A DNA stretch of 29,572 bases. Origin: a virus. Positions 6,790 through 15,628 of the stretch are shown here, in pieces. Position 1 is the stretch's first letter. Every line of letters starts with the position of its first letter. The stretch covers positions 1 through 29,572 of the IMG/VR virus record IMGVR_UViG_3300017714_000103, one strand, 5' to 3'. Both the position numbers and the translations under genes were made by a program. The notes beneath the pieces are model-generated. The model had not been told where the DNA came from. It was given only the letters and a program-made list of their open reading frames with translations, and did not search any database.

Positions 6790-7124
6790 TACGTATATCG
6801 CTTTCCATCGAATACACAAACGAAGTAGCAACCGTTGTCGCCTGCTTCTACTTTGTGAAATACTCCATCTTCAATTAAGACCATTTGTCCTTCTCTAATT
6901 TGAAAGCGGTTGTCATCTAATGTCATGTGTCCGTCGCCTTCAATAAACATATACACTTCTTCCTGACCATCATGTTTATGACCAGATGTTGCTTTGTTAG
7001 GTTTAAGTTTTGTACTACTAACAACTAAATTATTTAATTCTGTATTATCTCTTACAAGATATCTATCGTCTTCCTTTACTACCTTGCCATCAATATTTCT
7101 TATACTCATTACTGCTTGGTTCAC
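6789..7124 (-). CDS. cupin-domain protein
   Basis: 111 residues forming one cupin. The metal-binding motif is GHKH plus a downstream Glu in EEVYMFIEGDGHM (about 48-67), and the second motif includes DGVFHKVEAGDNG (about 86-98). The start is a GTG overlapping the methyltransferase stop (GTGA) with GGTGG upstream; the ATG at residue 6 has no Shine-Dalgarno. Single cupins of this type are sugar isomerases/epimerases, dioxygenases or ligand sensors. Position between a methyltransferase and an oxygenase suggests a small-molecule or sugar role. Confidence 0.75.
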   Translation of the reverse strand: MNQAVMSIRNIDGKVVKEDDRYLVRDNTELNNLVVSSTKLKPNKATSGHKHDGQEEVYMFIEGDGHMTLDDNRFQIREGQMVLIEDGVFHKVEAGDNGCYFVCVFDGKRYT

Positions 7125-7645
7125 TTGTCCACCACCATTAATATTTTTTGTTGTTTTTGAAGTGCATTTACTACTACATTTCCTTTTATGTTCTTAGTGA
7201 CTTTTTCAGTCCACCAATCCTTACCTTCAATTATCAAATGTGCGTTACGACCATCCGGTAATGTTTTGATTGCTTCTCTTGTATCAATTAACAAGAATGC
7301 ACTCTTCTTAAACAATGTATTAATATGTTGTAACACATTGTCAATCATTTCAGGCTCAATGTGTTCAAGTACATCTGTACACATTAGCAAGTCTGTTGCG
7401 AACTCAGGTATTTGATTATATTCAACCACACCTGGATCATAACCTTGCAGGTGGCATGTAGGATAACGTTTACCAATTTCTTTCATGACGTTTCCTTTAC
7501 CACAACCATAGTCAGTTAAACTCTGAGGTGACCATTTATCAATCCATTCATTAAGTCCTTTGTACTTTCCAGCACTGCCAAAACTTGACTTGAGCTGGTG
7601 TAACTTTCTTAATTGGTTTTGATAATGCTTAGAGTACAACTTCAT
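7121..7645 (-). CDS. class I SAM-dependent methyltransferase
   Basis: 174 residues. Motif I is LTDYGCGKGNV (about 43-53), the acidic end of strand 2 is GYDPGV (about 68-73), and a CTDVLEHIEPEM segment (about 89-100) is typical of the Methyltransf_11/23 group. The substrate is undetermined; relatives act on sugars, small molecules or proteins. AGGAGGT eight bases before the ATG, lying inside the upstream gene, gives a strong ribosome site, and the start overlaps that gene's stop (ATGA). Confidence 0.8.
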   Translation of the reverse strand: MKLYSKHYQNQLRKLHQLKSSFGSAGKYKGLNEWIDKWSPQSLTDYGCGKGNVMKEIGKRYPTCHLQGYDPGVVEYNQIPEFATDLLMCTDVLEHIEPEMIDNVLQHINTLFKKSAFLLIDTREAIKTLPDGRNAHLIIEGKDWWTEKVTKNIKGNVVVNALQKQQKILMVVDK

Positions 7646-7824
7646 TCAGGAAAACCTCCAGGAGGTACCAAGTCAGGTGTGATACAATGTAGTGCTACGT
7701 ATCCCGGATATAAATTATTTGCTGTAGCAATACCTTGCTCACAGTTTGCGAACTCGCCCACCTTAACAATATCCCATGGCATATACGCCACAGTCATCCA
7801 AACATACACTACAAATGCATTCAT
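7642..7824 (-). CDS. small conserved phage protein, hydrophobic N-terminus
   Basis: 60 residues beginning with a hydrophobic stretch (MNAFVVYVWMTVAYM) and followed by a small soluble part with two Cys (about 28 and 47) and a Pro/Gly-rich end. The start overlaps the upstream stop (TAATG). It resembles short hypothetical proteins of T4-like cyanophages that share the Met-Asn-Ala-Phe/Tyr-Val-Val-Tyr opening. The topology may be a signal anchor. Function unknown. Confidence 0.6.
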   Translation of the reverse strand: MNAFVVYVWMTVAYMPWDIVKVGEFANCEQGIATANNLYPGYVALHCITPDLVPPGGFPE

Positions 7825-8330
7825 TAAAATAGTTCTCCATAGTCAATTGTTTCAATTTGTCTTGATACATCTTTAATAAAAAATGCACACAATGGATTAG
7901 GTCCGTCTTCAATTGGTACACTTAATAATTGTCCGTTCTTAGTTTTAGGTACATGCCATTTAACATCATTATAGAAGTTTGTAACTTTTAAACTTCCAAA
8001 GTCTGGCTTGTAACTCTTTAGTGGATTAAAAACAAATGCTTCAAATCCTCTGTCGTTAATACTTGTTAGTGGTAGAATCTCGAGATCGTTTCCAGTCTCG
8101 GAGTCTCCTACTGCAATATGCCAGTCAAGTGGCATACTAATTTCTTTACCATTAATCTCCATAACAATCGCCGGAGAACTAAAACTTTCTAAAAATATTA
8201 GAGGTATAAAAAAGAAATCCGGATTTTTTGGATCCGCATTATCTAATACACTGAATCTAATATCTTCTTCAATCTGTTCTGGCAGGTTGTTAAGTGAAAA
8301 GGCTTTATTATCTAATGTTAATATATTCAT
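7824..8330 (-). CDS. conserved marine-phage protein of unknown function
   Basis: 168 residues, acidic N-terminal part and a beta-rich middle. Distinctive blocks are PDFFFIPLIFLES (about 37-49), WHIAVGDSETGNDLEILPLT (about 70-89) and GFEAFVFNPLKSYKPDF. AAAGGA stands just before the ATG and the gene begins 10 bases after the uvsW stop. It looks like a conserved T4-like cyanophage gene of unknown role; proximity to uvsW suggests DNA metabolism, which is inference only. Confidence 0.6.
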   Translation of the reverse strand: MNILTLDNKAFSLNNLPEQIEEDIRFSVLDNADPKNPDFFFIPLIFLESFSSPAIVMEINGKEISMPLDWHIAVGDSETGNDLEILPLTSINDRGFEAFVFNPLKSYKPDFGSLKVTNFYNDVKWHVPKTKNGQLLSVPIEDGPNPLCAFFIKDVSRQIETIDYGELF

Positions 8331-8340
8331 GTAGTTTCCT

Positions 8341-9801
8341 TTATTTTTGCCAATCTACTTTTTCAATCGTAAACGGATATTCTGCTTCTTTGTAAAACTT
8401 CTTACGTGATGTTAAATGTCTCTTTGCATATTTGCATGTGGACGTAACGTCCCATATCTGTACAAAGTCCTTGTCTTGTGCCTTTCGTATGCCTCTGCCA
8501 ATTGATTGAATCACTCGGACAAAACTCTTGCCTGGCTCGAGTAGTATTAAATTAAAGATACGTGGTATGTTAATACCCACAGCCGCAACACCATATGTTG
8601 CAATAATAATTTTGTTCGTACCTTCTTTAATTTCATCGTATGCGTCTTTTCTATCTGCAAGTTTAACATCGCCTTTGACGAACACTGCCTCTGGAAGAAG
8701 ACTTAATAATTTTTCACCTGCTGATATTCTATCAACAAGTATCAGTGTGTTACCTGATTCTGAAACTGTGCCTACTAACTTACCAATATATTCTAAACGA
8801 CCTTCGTCTGTTGTTAGATATTTTAGTTCGCTTTGATAATCCCTGTGTACTTGTGTGTCAATCATTTGTAATACATTAACATGACACTTACTCAATACAC
8901 CTTTGTCTTGTAATTCTTTTGCACTGATGTTACCAATGACAGGACCTAAACTTGCAAGAATACTTTGAAACTCAAATTGTTCCTTAGGTATTGTTCCTGT
9001 TAGTCCCCAACGTAACGGAGCATTCTTTAAATTTTGTGTTAGTAGTTTCTTAAGTACTTCTGCTTTTGCTTGGTGTACTTCGTCAATAATAATAGTTTTT
9101 ACATCATCTAAAAACTCTGCAAGACTTAAAACACTTTGTCCGTCTTTGTTACGTTTGTCAAGTATGTTTAAACTTTGCCAAGTACAAATAGTATGTGTTC
9201 TACCTAATTCTTTTCTATCACCAAAGTATACACCTACGTCTAATCCACAGTTAACATAGTCTTCTTCTGTTTGTGTAACAAGTGATTTGTTAGGAACAAT
9301 AACTAACGTCCGACCAAGTTTCTCTGTAATGTGTGATAGACAAGCAGTAATAATAGTTTTACCTGCACCAGTTGCAACCTCTTGTAGTGCTTGTGGATTA
9401 TCTAAGAAGTTGTTAATTGTTTCTACTTGATAGTCACGTAATACAATAGGTTCACCTTCTGCTGGATGTCCCTTAGGCCAACTCTTTGCCGCAAAATAGT
9501 TTTCATCGATCTTACTAAATTTTAAATTGTGTGTTTCTCTGTTGTCTGTAATTTCTGCAACTTCAACACCTTGTTCATTTAATACTTGCAGTACAACATC
9601 AAGATGATTAATGTAACCACTGCCGCCTAAGCCAAAGAATCCTACAGTTCCGTCCCAACGACCTAACTTGTATTGTGGCAAGTAACGTGCATACGGAACT
9701 TGAAACTTTAACTTATTCGCAATCTTTCTACGTACATCAACAGACAAGTTTTCAACTTTAAAGTTAACTTCATCGTGTATTACTATTCTACAACTGCTCA
9801 T
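8341..9801 (-). CDS. uvsW: UvsW-like SF2 DNA/RNA helicase
   Basis: 486 residues, near the size of T4 UvsW (503). An N-terminal substrate-recognition part of about 110 residues contains the conserved LPQYKLGRWDGTVGFF segment. The SF2 motor follows: Q-motif region LRDYQVETI (121-129), Walker A ATGAGKT (143-149), DEVH (240-243), LTGT (267-270) and motif VI QSIGRGIRK (432-440). UvsW unwinds R-loops and branched recombination intermediates and helps switch T4 from origin- to recombination-dependent replication. The ATG overlaps the stop of the upstream 420-residue gene (ATGA), so both share the promoter near 11.1 kb. Confidence 0.95.
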   Translation of the reverse strand: MSSCRIVIHDEVNFKVENLSVDVRRKIANKLKFQVPYARYLPQYKLGRWDGTVGFFGLGGSGYINHLDVVLQVLNEQGVEVAEITDNRETHNLKFSKIDENYFAAKSWPKGHPAEGEPIVLRDYQVETINNFLDNPQALQEVATGAGKTIITACLSHITEKLGRTLVIVPNKSLVTQTEEDYVNCGLDVGVYFGDRKELGRTHTICTWQSLNILDKRNKDGQSVLSLAEFLDDVKTIIIDEVHQAKAEVLKKLLTQNLKNAPLRWGLTGTIPKEQFEFQSILASLGPVIGNISAKELQDKGVLSKCHVNVLQMIDTQVHRDYQSELKYLTTDEGRLEYIGKLVGTVSESGNTLILVDRISAGEKLLSLLPEAVFVKGDVKLADRKDAYDEIKEGTNKIIIATYGVAAVGINIPRIFNLILLEPGKSFVRVIQSIGRGIRKAQDKDFVQIWDVTSTCKYAKRHLTSRKKFYKEAEYPFTIEKVDWQK

Positions 9802-11060
9802 ATAGTCTGCACTCCTGTTGTGTATGTTGTGTCACGGTGTCTTGTGTATGTTGATATCATACTGTCTTCTACTGTCCAAAATAATTTCAAATCAAATCTT
9901 TCTACGTACTCTCTTGCGTATGAGTGTGAACCTCTTGAGTCACCAAGTGATAGTACACATACTGGTTCCCAATTAGACTTTATAATAGGCTTTGTTATCT
10001 TCTTACGATTAGCAACGACAAGTCTTGTCTTACTGCTTATATTATTATTTAATCCCTTATCCCTGATGAATTGGTTAAATTCACCATTGGTCTTGTTGTC
10101 CAATCTAAACATAACGGATATTTCTTCGTTTGCTAAAAACCCGTTACATGCATTATAAATCATACTTAAATGATCAGATGCCACGTCAGGATCAATGAGC
10201 ATAATACACGGAAACCTGTTTAGTTCATTTAACGATTCTAATACTTGATTCAATGTCCATTCTGTTGATCTAATAAACACTGAACTATTTTTTCTATCTA
10301 ATAACTTGTGTGTCAACGTTGTAAGATCCTGGGGGAATGTAAAGTCTGGAAAACGATGTAGTCCGTACAAGTAACGTCTATCCCAAAGTTCAAGTAGTGA
10401 CTCGTTAGGGTTATTATATCTTGCTGACAACTTTTCTGCTAAACTACTACTCATATTTTTAAATTCATTTTCATATATGCCTGGAATAATCTTATCTTTA
10501 TTCATAGTAAATTCTACAAGTTCATTATAATATAATTGTACGTCTGTGTCAACATCAAACTGTTCTTTAAATTTATTTGCAATAGTTACAACTTTATAAA
10601 CATTCTGTTCAGTTGCCAAAAAGTTGTGCGTATGTTTTTCATAGAAGTATTCATCTTTACTTAGATCATTATTTTTAAGATCGTTAAGGTGTTCAATAAC
10701 TTGATTACTAAAAGGAAATCTAATGCTTACAAAGGTACCGTTTGAAGTTGGTGTAAACTTAACCCAATGACTTTTGTCTACATTTCTATAAGGCTCTCTA
10801 ATTTGATCAACGTGTTTAGTGATATCAATACCTTGTTCTGTAAACTGTTCAGTGTAATACTCAAGCAGTAATTTCTTAACAAGTGCATGTTGCTTTTGTG
10901 TTAGTGCAGAACCTTTGAACACTTGATGTCCAATACTGTTTAATACTTTTGAGTTGTCAACATGTAATTGAAAGCATTTATCTTTCCAATGCTTACCCGG
11001 CAGGACTGTTAATCCTACAAGTGCTTCTAATAAATCTTCAATTTTGTAATCGTGGTTCAT
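9798..11060 (-). CDS. conserved phage protein upstream of uvsW, unknown function
   Basis: 420 residues, first gene of the operon at the 11086-11114 promoter, with TAGGA seven bases before the ATG. The N-terminal 200 residues are helical and hydrophilic. The C-terminal half has an alternating alpha/beta pattern: SVFIRSTEWTLNQVLESL, FPCIMLIDPDVASDHLSMIY, EEISVMFRLDNKTNGEFN and PVCVLSLGDSRGSHSYAREY. This is compatible with a nucleotide- or DNA-metabolism fold, but I see no Walker A or nuclease motif. Translational coupling with UvsW suggests a partner in replication or recombination. Confidence 0.65.
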   Translation of the reverse strand: MNHDYKIEDLLEALVGLTVLPGKHWKDKCFQLHVDNSKVLNSIGHQVFKGSALTQKQHALVKKLLLEYYTEQFTEQGIDITKHVDQIREPYRNVDKSHWVKFTPTSNGTFVSIRFPFSNQVIEHLNDLKNNDLSKDEYFYEKHTHNFLATEQNVYKVVTIANKFKEQFDVDTDVQLYYNELVEFTMNKDKIIPGIYENEFKNMSSSLAEKLSARYNNPNESLLELWDRRYLYGLHRFPDFTFPQDLTTLTHKLLDRKNSSVFIRSTEWTLNQVLESLNELNRFPCIMLIDPDVASDHLSMIYNACNGFLANEEISVMFRLDNKTNGEFNQFIRDKGLNNNISSKTRLVVANRKKITKPIIKSNWEPVCVLSLGDSRGSHSYAREYVERFDLKLFWTVEDSMISTYTRHRDTTYTTGVQTI

Positions 11061-11085
11061 TTGTGATTCCTAAACTTATAATAGC

Positions 11086-11114
11086 ATTATACAGTATTAT
11101 AATTCAGAAGTCAA
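11086..11114 (-). promoter_or_regulatory. sigma70-type promoter of the uvsW operon
   Basis: TTGACT (11109-11114), 17 bases, TATAAT (11086-11091) on the minus strand. The -35 is extended as TTGACTTCTGA exactly as in the promoter before the primase. The -35 lies inside the last codons of the glycosyltransferase gene (Leu-Thr-Ser-Glu-Leu-stop) and the -10 after its stop codon. The expected start gives a leader of about 20 bases with a normal ribosome site. Confidence 0.75.
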
Positions 11115-11927
11115 GTGTTTTATTGGGATTCCTTGAGATATTTCCGGCACACTCCATTCTGTGTATGCCAAATTGTTGAGCCACTGTGTTCTATCATGCA
11201 GTTTAGGATCGTTTATATTTTGTAAATCTTTTATACTAACGTCCCATGCAAGGCTACTTGGTCCAGTGTATACAGGTATGCCAGCCATCACTGCTTGAGT
11301 TGCAGGATTACTTGACCAATTTACTACAGCATATACATCATCAAACTCTAAATCAAAATCATCATATGTGCCTGGTATTTGTTTTGGTATTATGGTTCTA
11401 ACGCCCGGAATGTTAATTTTACAACGTGGGTGTGGTCGGATAATTATTTCTTTGTCCGTATATGCTCGTATGTCGTTTACCATGTTACCTACCCATTGAT
11501 TGATAGTAGGCATGTTAGTCCATTGTTCGCTTTTATCATGCTGAGTACAAATTACAATCTTACTGCCGTCAGTGTTCCATGGTTTAAGTTCAAGTCCAAA
11601 CTGTGTAGCACGGTCAGAATTATTATTGCCTTTAGGAAATGTAGCATCTTTGTTAATACCATTAATGCCTACCTTCCATGTAGTGCCTCTAAACAATGCA
11701 CCTACTTCAAGTACAATAACTTTTTTATTTTGTTTTATAAATGTGTCCCACACGTTTTTGTTTGCTGACATTCTACCATGCCATAGTACACTCCATATAA
11801 CAGCAACATCGGCATTGATGTCATTGTACACAACTTCGTGTCCCAGATGTGCTACACCATTAGCAAATGCTTCAAAGACAGGCTTTGAATTTAATGCACC
11901 ATTGTGTGTAAACAAACCAAACTTCAC
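11097..11927 (-). CDS. GT-B/capsule-type glycosyltransferase-like protein (paralogue A)
   Basis: 276 residues, GTG start overlapping the upstream stop (GTGA) with GGAAAG before it. The layout is a Rossmann N-domain (MKFGLFTHNGALNSKP), a linker, EIIIRPHPRCKI (about 159-170), VVNWSSNPATQAVMAGIPVYTG (about 198-219, nucleotide-sugar pocket) and a C-terminal WLNNLAYTEWSVPEISQG helix. This pattern is typical of Kps/capsule polysaccharide transferases. It shares all these blocks with the proteins at 12745, 13665 and 26441. It probably helps build or modify a surface glycan; donor and acceptor unknown. Confidence 0.65.
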   Translation of the reverse strand: MKFGLFTHNGALNSKPVFEAFANGVAHLGHEVVYNDINADVAVIWSVLWHGRMSANKNVWDTFIKQNKKVIVLEVGALFRGTTWKVGINGINKDATFPKGNNNSDRATQFGLELKPWNTDGSKIVICTQHDKSEQWTNMPTINQWVGNMVNDIRAYTDKEIIIRPHPRCKINIPGVRTIIPKQIPGTYDDFDLEFDDVYAVVNWSSNPATQAVMAGIPVYTGPSSLAWDVSIKDLQNINDPKLHDRTQWLNNLAYTEWSVPEISQGIPIKHLTSEL

Positions 11928-12748
11928 TTGGCATCTTTCCAGTATTCTTCTTTGCGTACTTTAAATAAATCTTGTAGTTTACTTTTACCTACATTTTTCC
12001 GAGCACCTTTAAGATGATCAAAGTATGCACCAAGTTCTGTATTAATCAAAGGATGTCCTTCACCTTTAACAAGATGTCCACTTAGGTCTGTAATGTTAGG
12101 ATGTTGTACTCTAATCTTCTTTAGTACTTCATCGAATACATAACTGTCGTGCCATTCTTCCATTGTAAAGATACCATTGTCAGCGTCTTCATACACACGT
12201 TCAAATTCTTTGAGAAAATCAATAGCACCTTGTTGATTAATATACAAACCATAAAATCCGCACTCAGGCCATTTCTTGCCACGTCCTAAATACGCTAACC
12301 AGTTTTGTTCTGGAAAGAAACTTACAAGTTTGTCTTGTGTGATTGGACTATGACAAACAGTATCGCCGTCAATCCATATTACTAAATCGTATTGTGTTTG
12401 TGTACAAGCATCATACACTGCATACACTTTGTTTGCAAACCTAATAGCGTCCCACTTAAACTTCTTGTGCCAGTCGCGTGGTCGTCTTGCTTTAATATCT
12501 GGAGGACATATTCCGTTTGCTTTATCTACACTTCCCCATTTTTCTTTGAATGCATTTAATTTTGGTAATACTTGCTTTGCATCAACTATTTGAATTCTAT
12601 CTGGTTGTGGATTGGTAGGTGTGCAATCTTCTGTGTAAACAACTAAATCAATCTGCTTGTCTACGTTTTGTGCAAACGTATCTATAAAACGTTGTCCGTA
12701 TAACTCCAGACCTTCTTGATGGAATGTTGTTATTGCTAATACTTTCAT
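11924..12748 (-). CDS. GT-A fold glycosyltransferase
   Basis: 274 residues from the ATG at 12748, which overlaps the previous stop (ATGA) and has GAGGAAG eight bases upstream; a longer frame to 12778 would run into that gene. The beta-strand opening MKVLAITTFHQEG and the metal/nucleotide-binding triad in DLVIWIDGDTVCH (DGD at 127-129) mark a GT-A glycosyltransferase. A later segment (ECGFYGLYINQQGAIDFL) resembles the acceptor part of this group. Operon context with capsule-type transferases points to lipopolysaccharide or virion glycan modification. Confidence 0.72.
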   Translation of the reverse strand: MKVLAITTFHQEGLELYGQRFIDTFAQNVDKQIDLVVYTEDCTPTNPQPDRIQIVDAKQVLPKLNAFKEKWGSVDKANGICPPDIKARRPRDWHKKFKWDAIRFANKVYAVYDACTQTQYDLVIWIDGDTVCHSPITQDKLVSFFPEQNWLAYLGRGKKWPECGFYGLYINQQGAIDFLKEFERVYEDADNGIFTMEEWHDSYVFDEVLKKIRVQHPNITDLSGHLVKGEGHPLINTELGAYFDHLKGARKNVGKSKLQDLFKVRKEEYWKDAK

Positions 12749-13671
12749 TGTATATACTTCCTCATGTGTTTCCAGCAACTACCATCTTTAAGTTCTTCAA
12801 GTGTCCAATGACATTGTGCAAGTTTCTCAAGCCATGGTCCTCTATCAAATTCTTCTGGTTGTGATAGATATTTAAAATTGTAGTTAGCAACATCTTTTGC
12901 TTGACTACGTCCCGGGTCTGTTAAGAAAATAGGAACACCTTGAATAGCGGCAATGATAGTTGGACTACTATTATGTCCAACACATATTCTTGCTCCTTGT
13001 AAATCATCAAATATAGATTTACTATGACTAACGCTAACATTTAGATCTCGTATCTGTGGCTCATACGTATCTTTGTGCTTGTCACCTGGATGAAATCTTA
13101 CAATAATAGGAGCATCTATATGTTCTCTAATACGTTCAACTGTTTGTCGTAACCATTGTAATACATTTTGTCCCTGCATACTCCAACCGTTATTACGTTG
13201 GCAACAAACTAAAATATGTCCACTGTTTTGTATTCTCCAAGGCTTAACTTCTATCTTTAATTGGTTTTTCATTTTCTGCCAACGCACTTTGTCAACATGT
13301 TCTGGGGCGTTACAGTACTCGCCTGTGTTGGCAAATATACCATCATAACTGTAGCGGAGATATGTGTTACTGTTGTTTTTATCAAATGCAAGAAACAAAT
13401 TACTGTCAACAATAATACAACGCTTTCCACGTTTTAATTGATTGTCATAAACTTGTCTACGTAATTTTAAGTGTGGTGTTTGTTTACTGTTAGCATGTAC
13501 AAAGCCTTGTATCACTGCAACGTCTGTGTCTATAGGATGATAAGAGTCGACAATTAATCCTCTATCTCCTACAAGATTTACACCTTGAATAAAATTTTTA
13601 AGTAGTGCTGGTTTTTCTGGATTTGAATTCCCAGGCGGAATTACTTTCATGTATGATGCAACTGTTAACAC
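12745..13671 (-). CDS. GT-B/capsule-type glycosyltransferase-like protein (paralogue B)
   Basis: 308 residues. Same plan as paralogue A: N-domain with YMKVIPPGNSNPEKP, a middle HILVCCQRNNGWS, APIIVRFHPGDKH (about 191-203), CVGHNSSPTIIAAIQGVPIF and a terminal WLEKLAQCHWTLEELKDG helix. GAGGAG lies eight bases before a GTG at 13671 that overlaps the upstream stop. An ATG seven codons in is possible but less well placed. The RFHPG and GHNSSP motifs are those of Kdo/capsule polysaccharide transferases of the KpsC/KpsS type; exact specificity unknown. Confidence 0.66.
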   Translation of the reverse strand: MLTVASYMKVIPPGNSNPEKPALLKNFIQGVNLVGDRGLIVDSYHPIDTDVAVIQGFVHANSKQTPHLKLRRQVYDNQLKRGKRCIIVDSNLFLAFDKNNSNTYLRYSYDGIFANTGEYCNAPEHVDKVRWQKMKNQLKIEVKPWRIQNSGHILVCCQRNNGWSMQGQNVLQWLRQTVERIREHIDAPIIVRFHPGDKHKDTYEPQIRDLNVSVSHSKSIFDDLQGARICVGHNSSPTIIAAIQGVPIFLTDPGRSQAKDVANYNFKYLSQPEEFDRGPWLEKLAQCHWTLEELKDGSCWKHMRKYIQ

Positions 13672-14486
13672 AGATTAAACTCCTCTACAATATCTAATGC
13701 CCTGCCGTTACGCAGTTCTGTTGTCGTGTAGTTACAATATGCTAACCAATTTTGCCACTGTAAAACTTTTTCTTCGTCTGGATAATAAGGACTTTCTACT
13801 TCAGCAATCGTCTTTGTACATAACTCATCAGCCGCACCTGGAGCAAGTGCTACCGCAGGAACTCCTGTACTAATTGCTTCGGTTGCCGCAATACTATTGT
13901 ATGTTACAACACAATGTATATTGTCATTCACAAGTTGCATAGGTACACTAAAGTCACCTACACGTTCTCTACGTAACCCTTTATCTCTAATAATAATTTC
14001 TCTATCAGTATATTTTTTAATCTCTGATAATGTTTCTTCTACCCAAGTATCTCTATCAATGTTATAAAAGTTACAAGGCTTTGCTGATGGAGTAACAACA
14101 AGAATAGGGCCGTCAGCTCTGCGCCAACCTCTAAATCTAATACTACTCATTGACAGTGGTATCTGCTTAAATCTATCATCTGGAAGATCGTAGCGTGGCT
14201 TCATATGTTGCACGTTGTTCTTAACTACACGATGAAAATCTTTACGCTTATGTAGATTGCCCATATACCCTGTATCAATATAAAAATAATCACGGTTTTG
14301 TTTTTCTGCTACTTGTATAACCTTACGTTCAGTCATACCCCTAATAACAAGAGGAGTGTCTGAGGAATCGTTTAAAAGAACTTTATGTCCTGTGGGTTCT
14401 ATAACAGAAAAAGATTCTGTTAGACATTTAACAATTTCATCAGTAGTATCTGTTACAAAACATTTTGGTCTTTTATTCAGCATCAT
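13665..14486 (-). CDS. GT-B-like protein with altered HP motif (paralogue C)
   Basis: 273 residues, starting at tandem ATGs (14486/14483). It carries the same blocks as A and B, but the RxHP motif is replaced: EIIIRDKGLRRER instead of IIIRPHPR. CVVTYNSIAATEAISTGVPAVAL and WQNWLAYCNYTTTELRNG are retained. Paralogue D (26441) has the same kind of replacement, so C and D form a subfamily. Loss of the His could mean a different donor or loss of catalysis. Confidence 0.62.
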   Translation of the reverse strand: MMLNKRPKCFVTDTTDEIVKCLTESFSVIEPTGHKVLLNDSSDTPLVIRGMTERKVIQVAEKQNRDYFYIDTGYMGNLHKRKDFHRVVKNNVQHMKPRYDLPDDRFKQIPLSMSSIRFRGWRRADGPILVVTPSAKPCNFYNIDRDTWVEETLSEIKKYTDREIIIRDKGLRRERVGDFSVPMQLVNDNIHCVVTYNSIAATEAISTGVPAVALAPGAADELCTKTIAEVESPYYPDEEKVLQWQNWLAYCNYTTTELRNGRALDIVEEFNLC

Positions 14487-14949
14487 ATCTATTTCTTAAT
14501 TTCCTTCGTTTACTTACGTAGTGGTAATATTGTTCTTTATTATAGTTATTGTAGTAACCTTTCTTTTCTAACTCGATACTGGCATCATCAAGTTTTGTAA
14601 TCTTTTGTATGAATATCATTGTCCATTCATCATGAAATCCTAAAAGCCAAATGTCTTTGCCACGCTTGTTCAACATAAAATTTAAGCCTTCAATAGTTCC
14701 TTCAAGATAGTCTAAGCCAAATGGATTGTGTACAGAATACACAATAACAACGTCTTTAGTTCCGTCAAACTTTTCTATCTCTTGCGTAACTGTATCTAAA
14801 AAATCTTTATGGTCTGATTCTACAAATGATATTTTATCATTTACAAAAGTTGCTTTTGCGTATGGACATGGAGATAGATTATTAAACTGTTCACTCACAT
14901 TTGATAACTGACCGAATGCCAAGTCTTTAATTTTTTCCGGTATCGTCAT
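14473..14949 (-). CDS. conserved phage protein of unknown function
   Basis: 158 residues between two glycosyltransferase genes. An NNLSPCPYAKATF segment (about 23-35) opens the domain; a strand DVVIVYSVHNPFGLDYLEGT and an IWLLGFHDEWTMIF segment follow, ending in a basic coil (SKRRKLRNRYDAE). The CPYAK motif recalls proteins of the DUF1415 kind, with low certainty. The ATG overlaps the upstream gene by 23 bases. A helper in glycan synthesis is possible from context only. Confidence 0.6.
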   Translation of the reverse strand: MTIPEKIKDLAFGQLSNVSEQFNNLSPCPYAKATFVNDKISFVESDHKDFLDTVTQEIEKFDGTKDVVIVYSVHNPFGLDYLEGTIEGLNFMLNKRGKDIWLLGFHDEWTMIFIQKITKLDDASIELEKKGYYNNYNKEQYYHYVSKRRKLRNRYDAE

Positions 14950-15628
14950 TTGTGTACATCATATCTGTTAGATATTTTTTCCAAACATCACCATAGTCGC
15001 AGTGTCTGTAATTTTCAAACCAAGGACCGCCTTCTGTGTAGTGTAATGCTCTTGGGGTTCCGTCTTCAGGTTCTTGGTACCAGTCAACAAGCCAGTTCCA
15101 TTCGTGACTGATTTGTCCTACTTCTTCGTCCTTGAGCCAACTAAATCTGTGAAAGTATTTTCCATCGTAGTTAGGATTGTTTACACTGTCAATTGTTACT
15201 GCTTGATTACTTGGGTGTCCACAATTCCATAACACAACACTTGACCAGTTCTTACGTGGGTATTGTGTTTGTACTTGTCCGTCCATCTTTGTTCCAGGCT
15301 TGGGTGTATAATCGTGTTGGGCACACATAACAGCATACTTGTCGTCTGCAAGATCAAATAAGTTTTTTACATTTTCTGTAAACACAATGTCGCTATCAAT
15401 AAACAATGCCCAGCCATTGTAATTCATTAAGTGTGGGATAAGGAAACGTGTAAATGTAAATTCTGTTGAAGCAAGTTTGTCTTCACCTCTCCAATACAAC
15501 TTGTCATTCCTTAACTCGTTTTGCTTTAAAGGAATTACTTCTGCTGTTGGGCATAGTGATTCAATGCTGTGCTTACATACTTGGTAAGCAATGTCTTCTC
15601 TGGTATCGTATCCTACAAAAATTTTCAT
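14927..15628 (-). CDS. GT8-like glycosyltransferase
   Basis: 233 residues with a GT-A fold. It opens MKIFVGYDTREDIAYQVC, followed by KLASTEFTFTRFLIPHL (substrate lid) and the metal-binding DSD at 78-80 in ALFIDSDIVF. WLVDWY and ALHYTEGGPWFENYR near the end are typical of the GT8-like glycosyltransferases found in many marine phages. It presumably transfers a sugar to a lipopolysaccharide or virion acceptor. ATG overlaps the previous stop (ATGA). Confidence 0.78.
   Translation of the reverse strand: MKIFVGYDTREDIAYQVCKHSIESLCPTAEVIPLKQNELRNDKLYWRGEDKLASTEFTFTRFLIPHLMNYNGWALFIDSDIVFTENVKNLFDLADDKYAVMCAQHDYTPKPGTKMDGQVQTQYPRKNWSSVVLWNCGHPSNQAVTIDSVNNPNYDGKYFHRFSWLKDEEVGQISHEWNWLVDWYQEPEDGTPRALHYTEGGPWFENYRHCDYGDVWKKYLTDMMYTNDDTGKN

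Noticed and set aside
6154-6831. Upstream extension of the oxygenase gene to 6831.
   Set aside because: It lies within the cupin gene; the ATG at 6789 overlaps the cupin stop in the usual way.
12745-13650. ATG at 13650 as the start of glycosyltransferase paralogue B.
   Set aside because: The GAGGAG ribosome site is correctly spaced for the GTG at 13671 and too far from this ATG.
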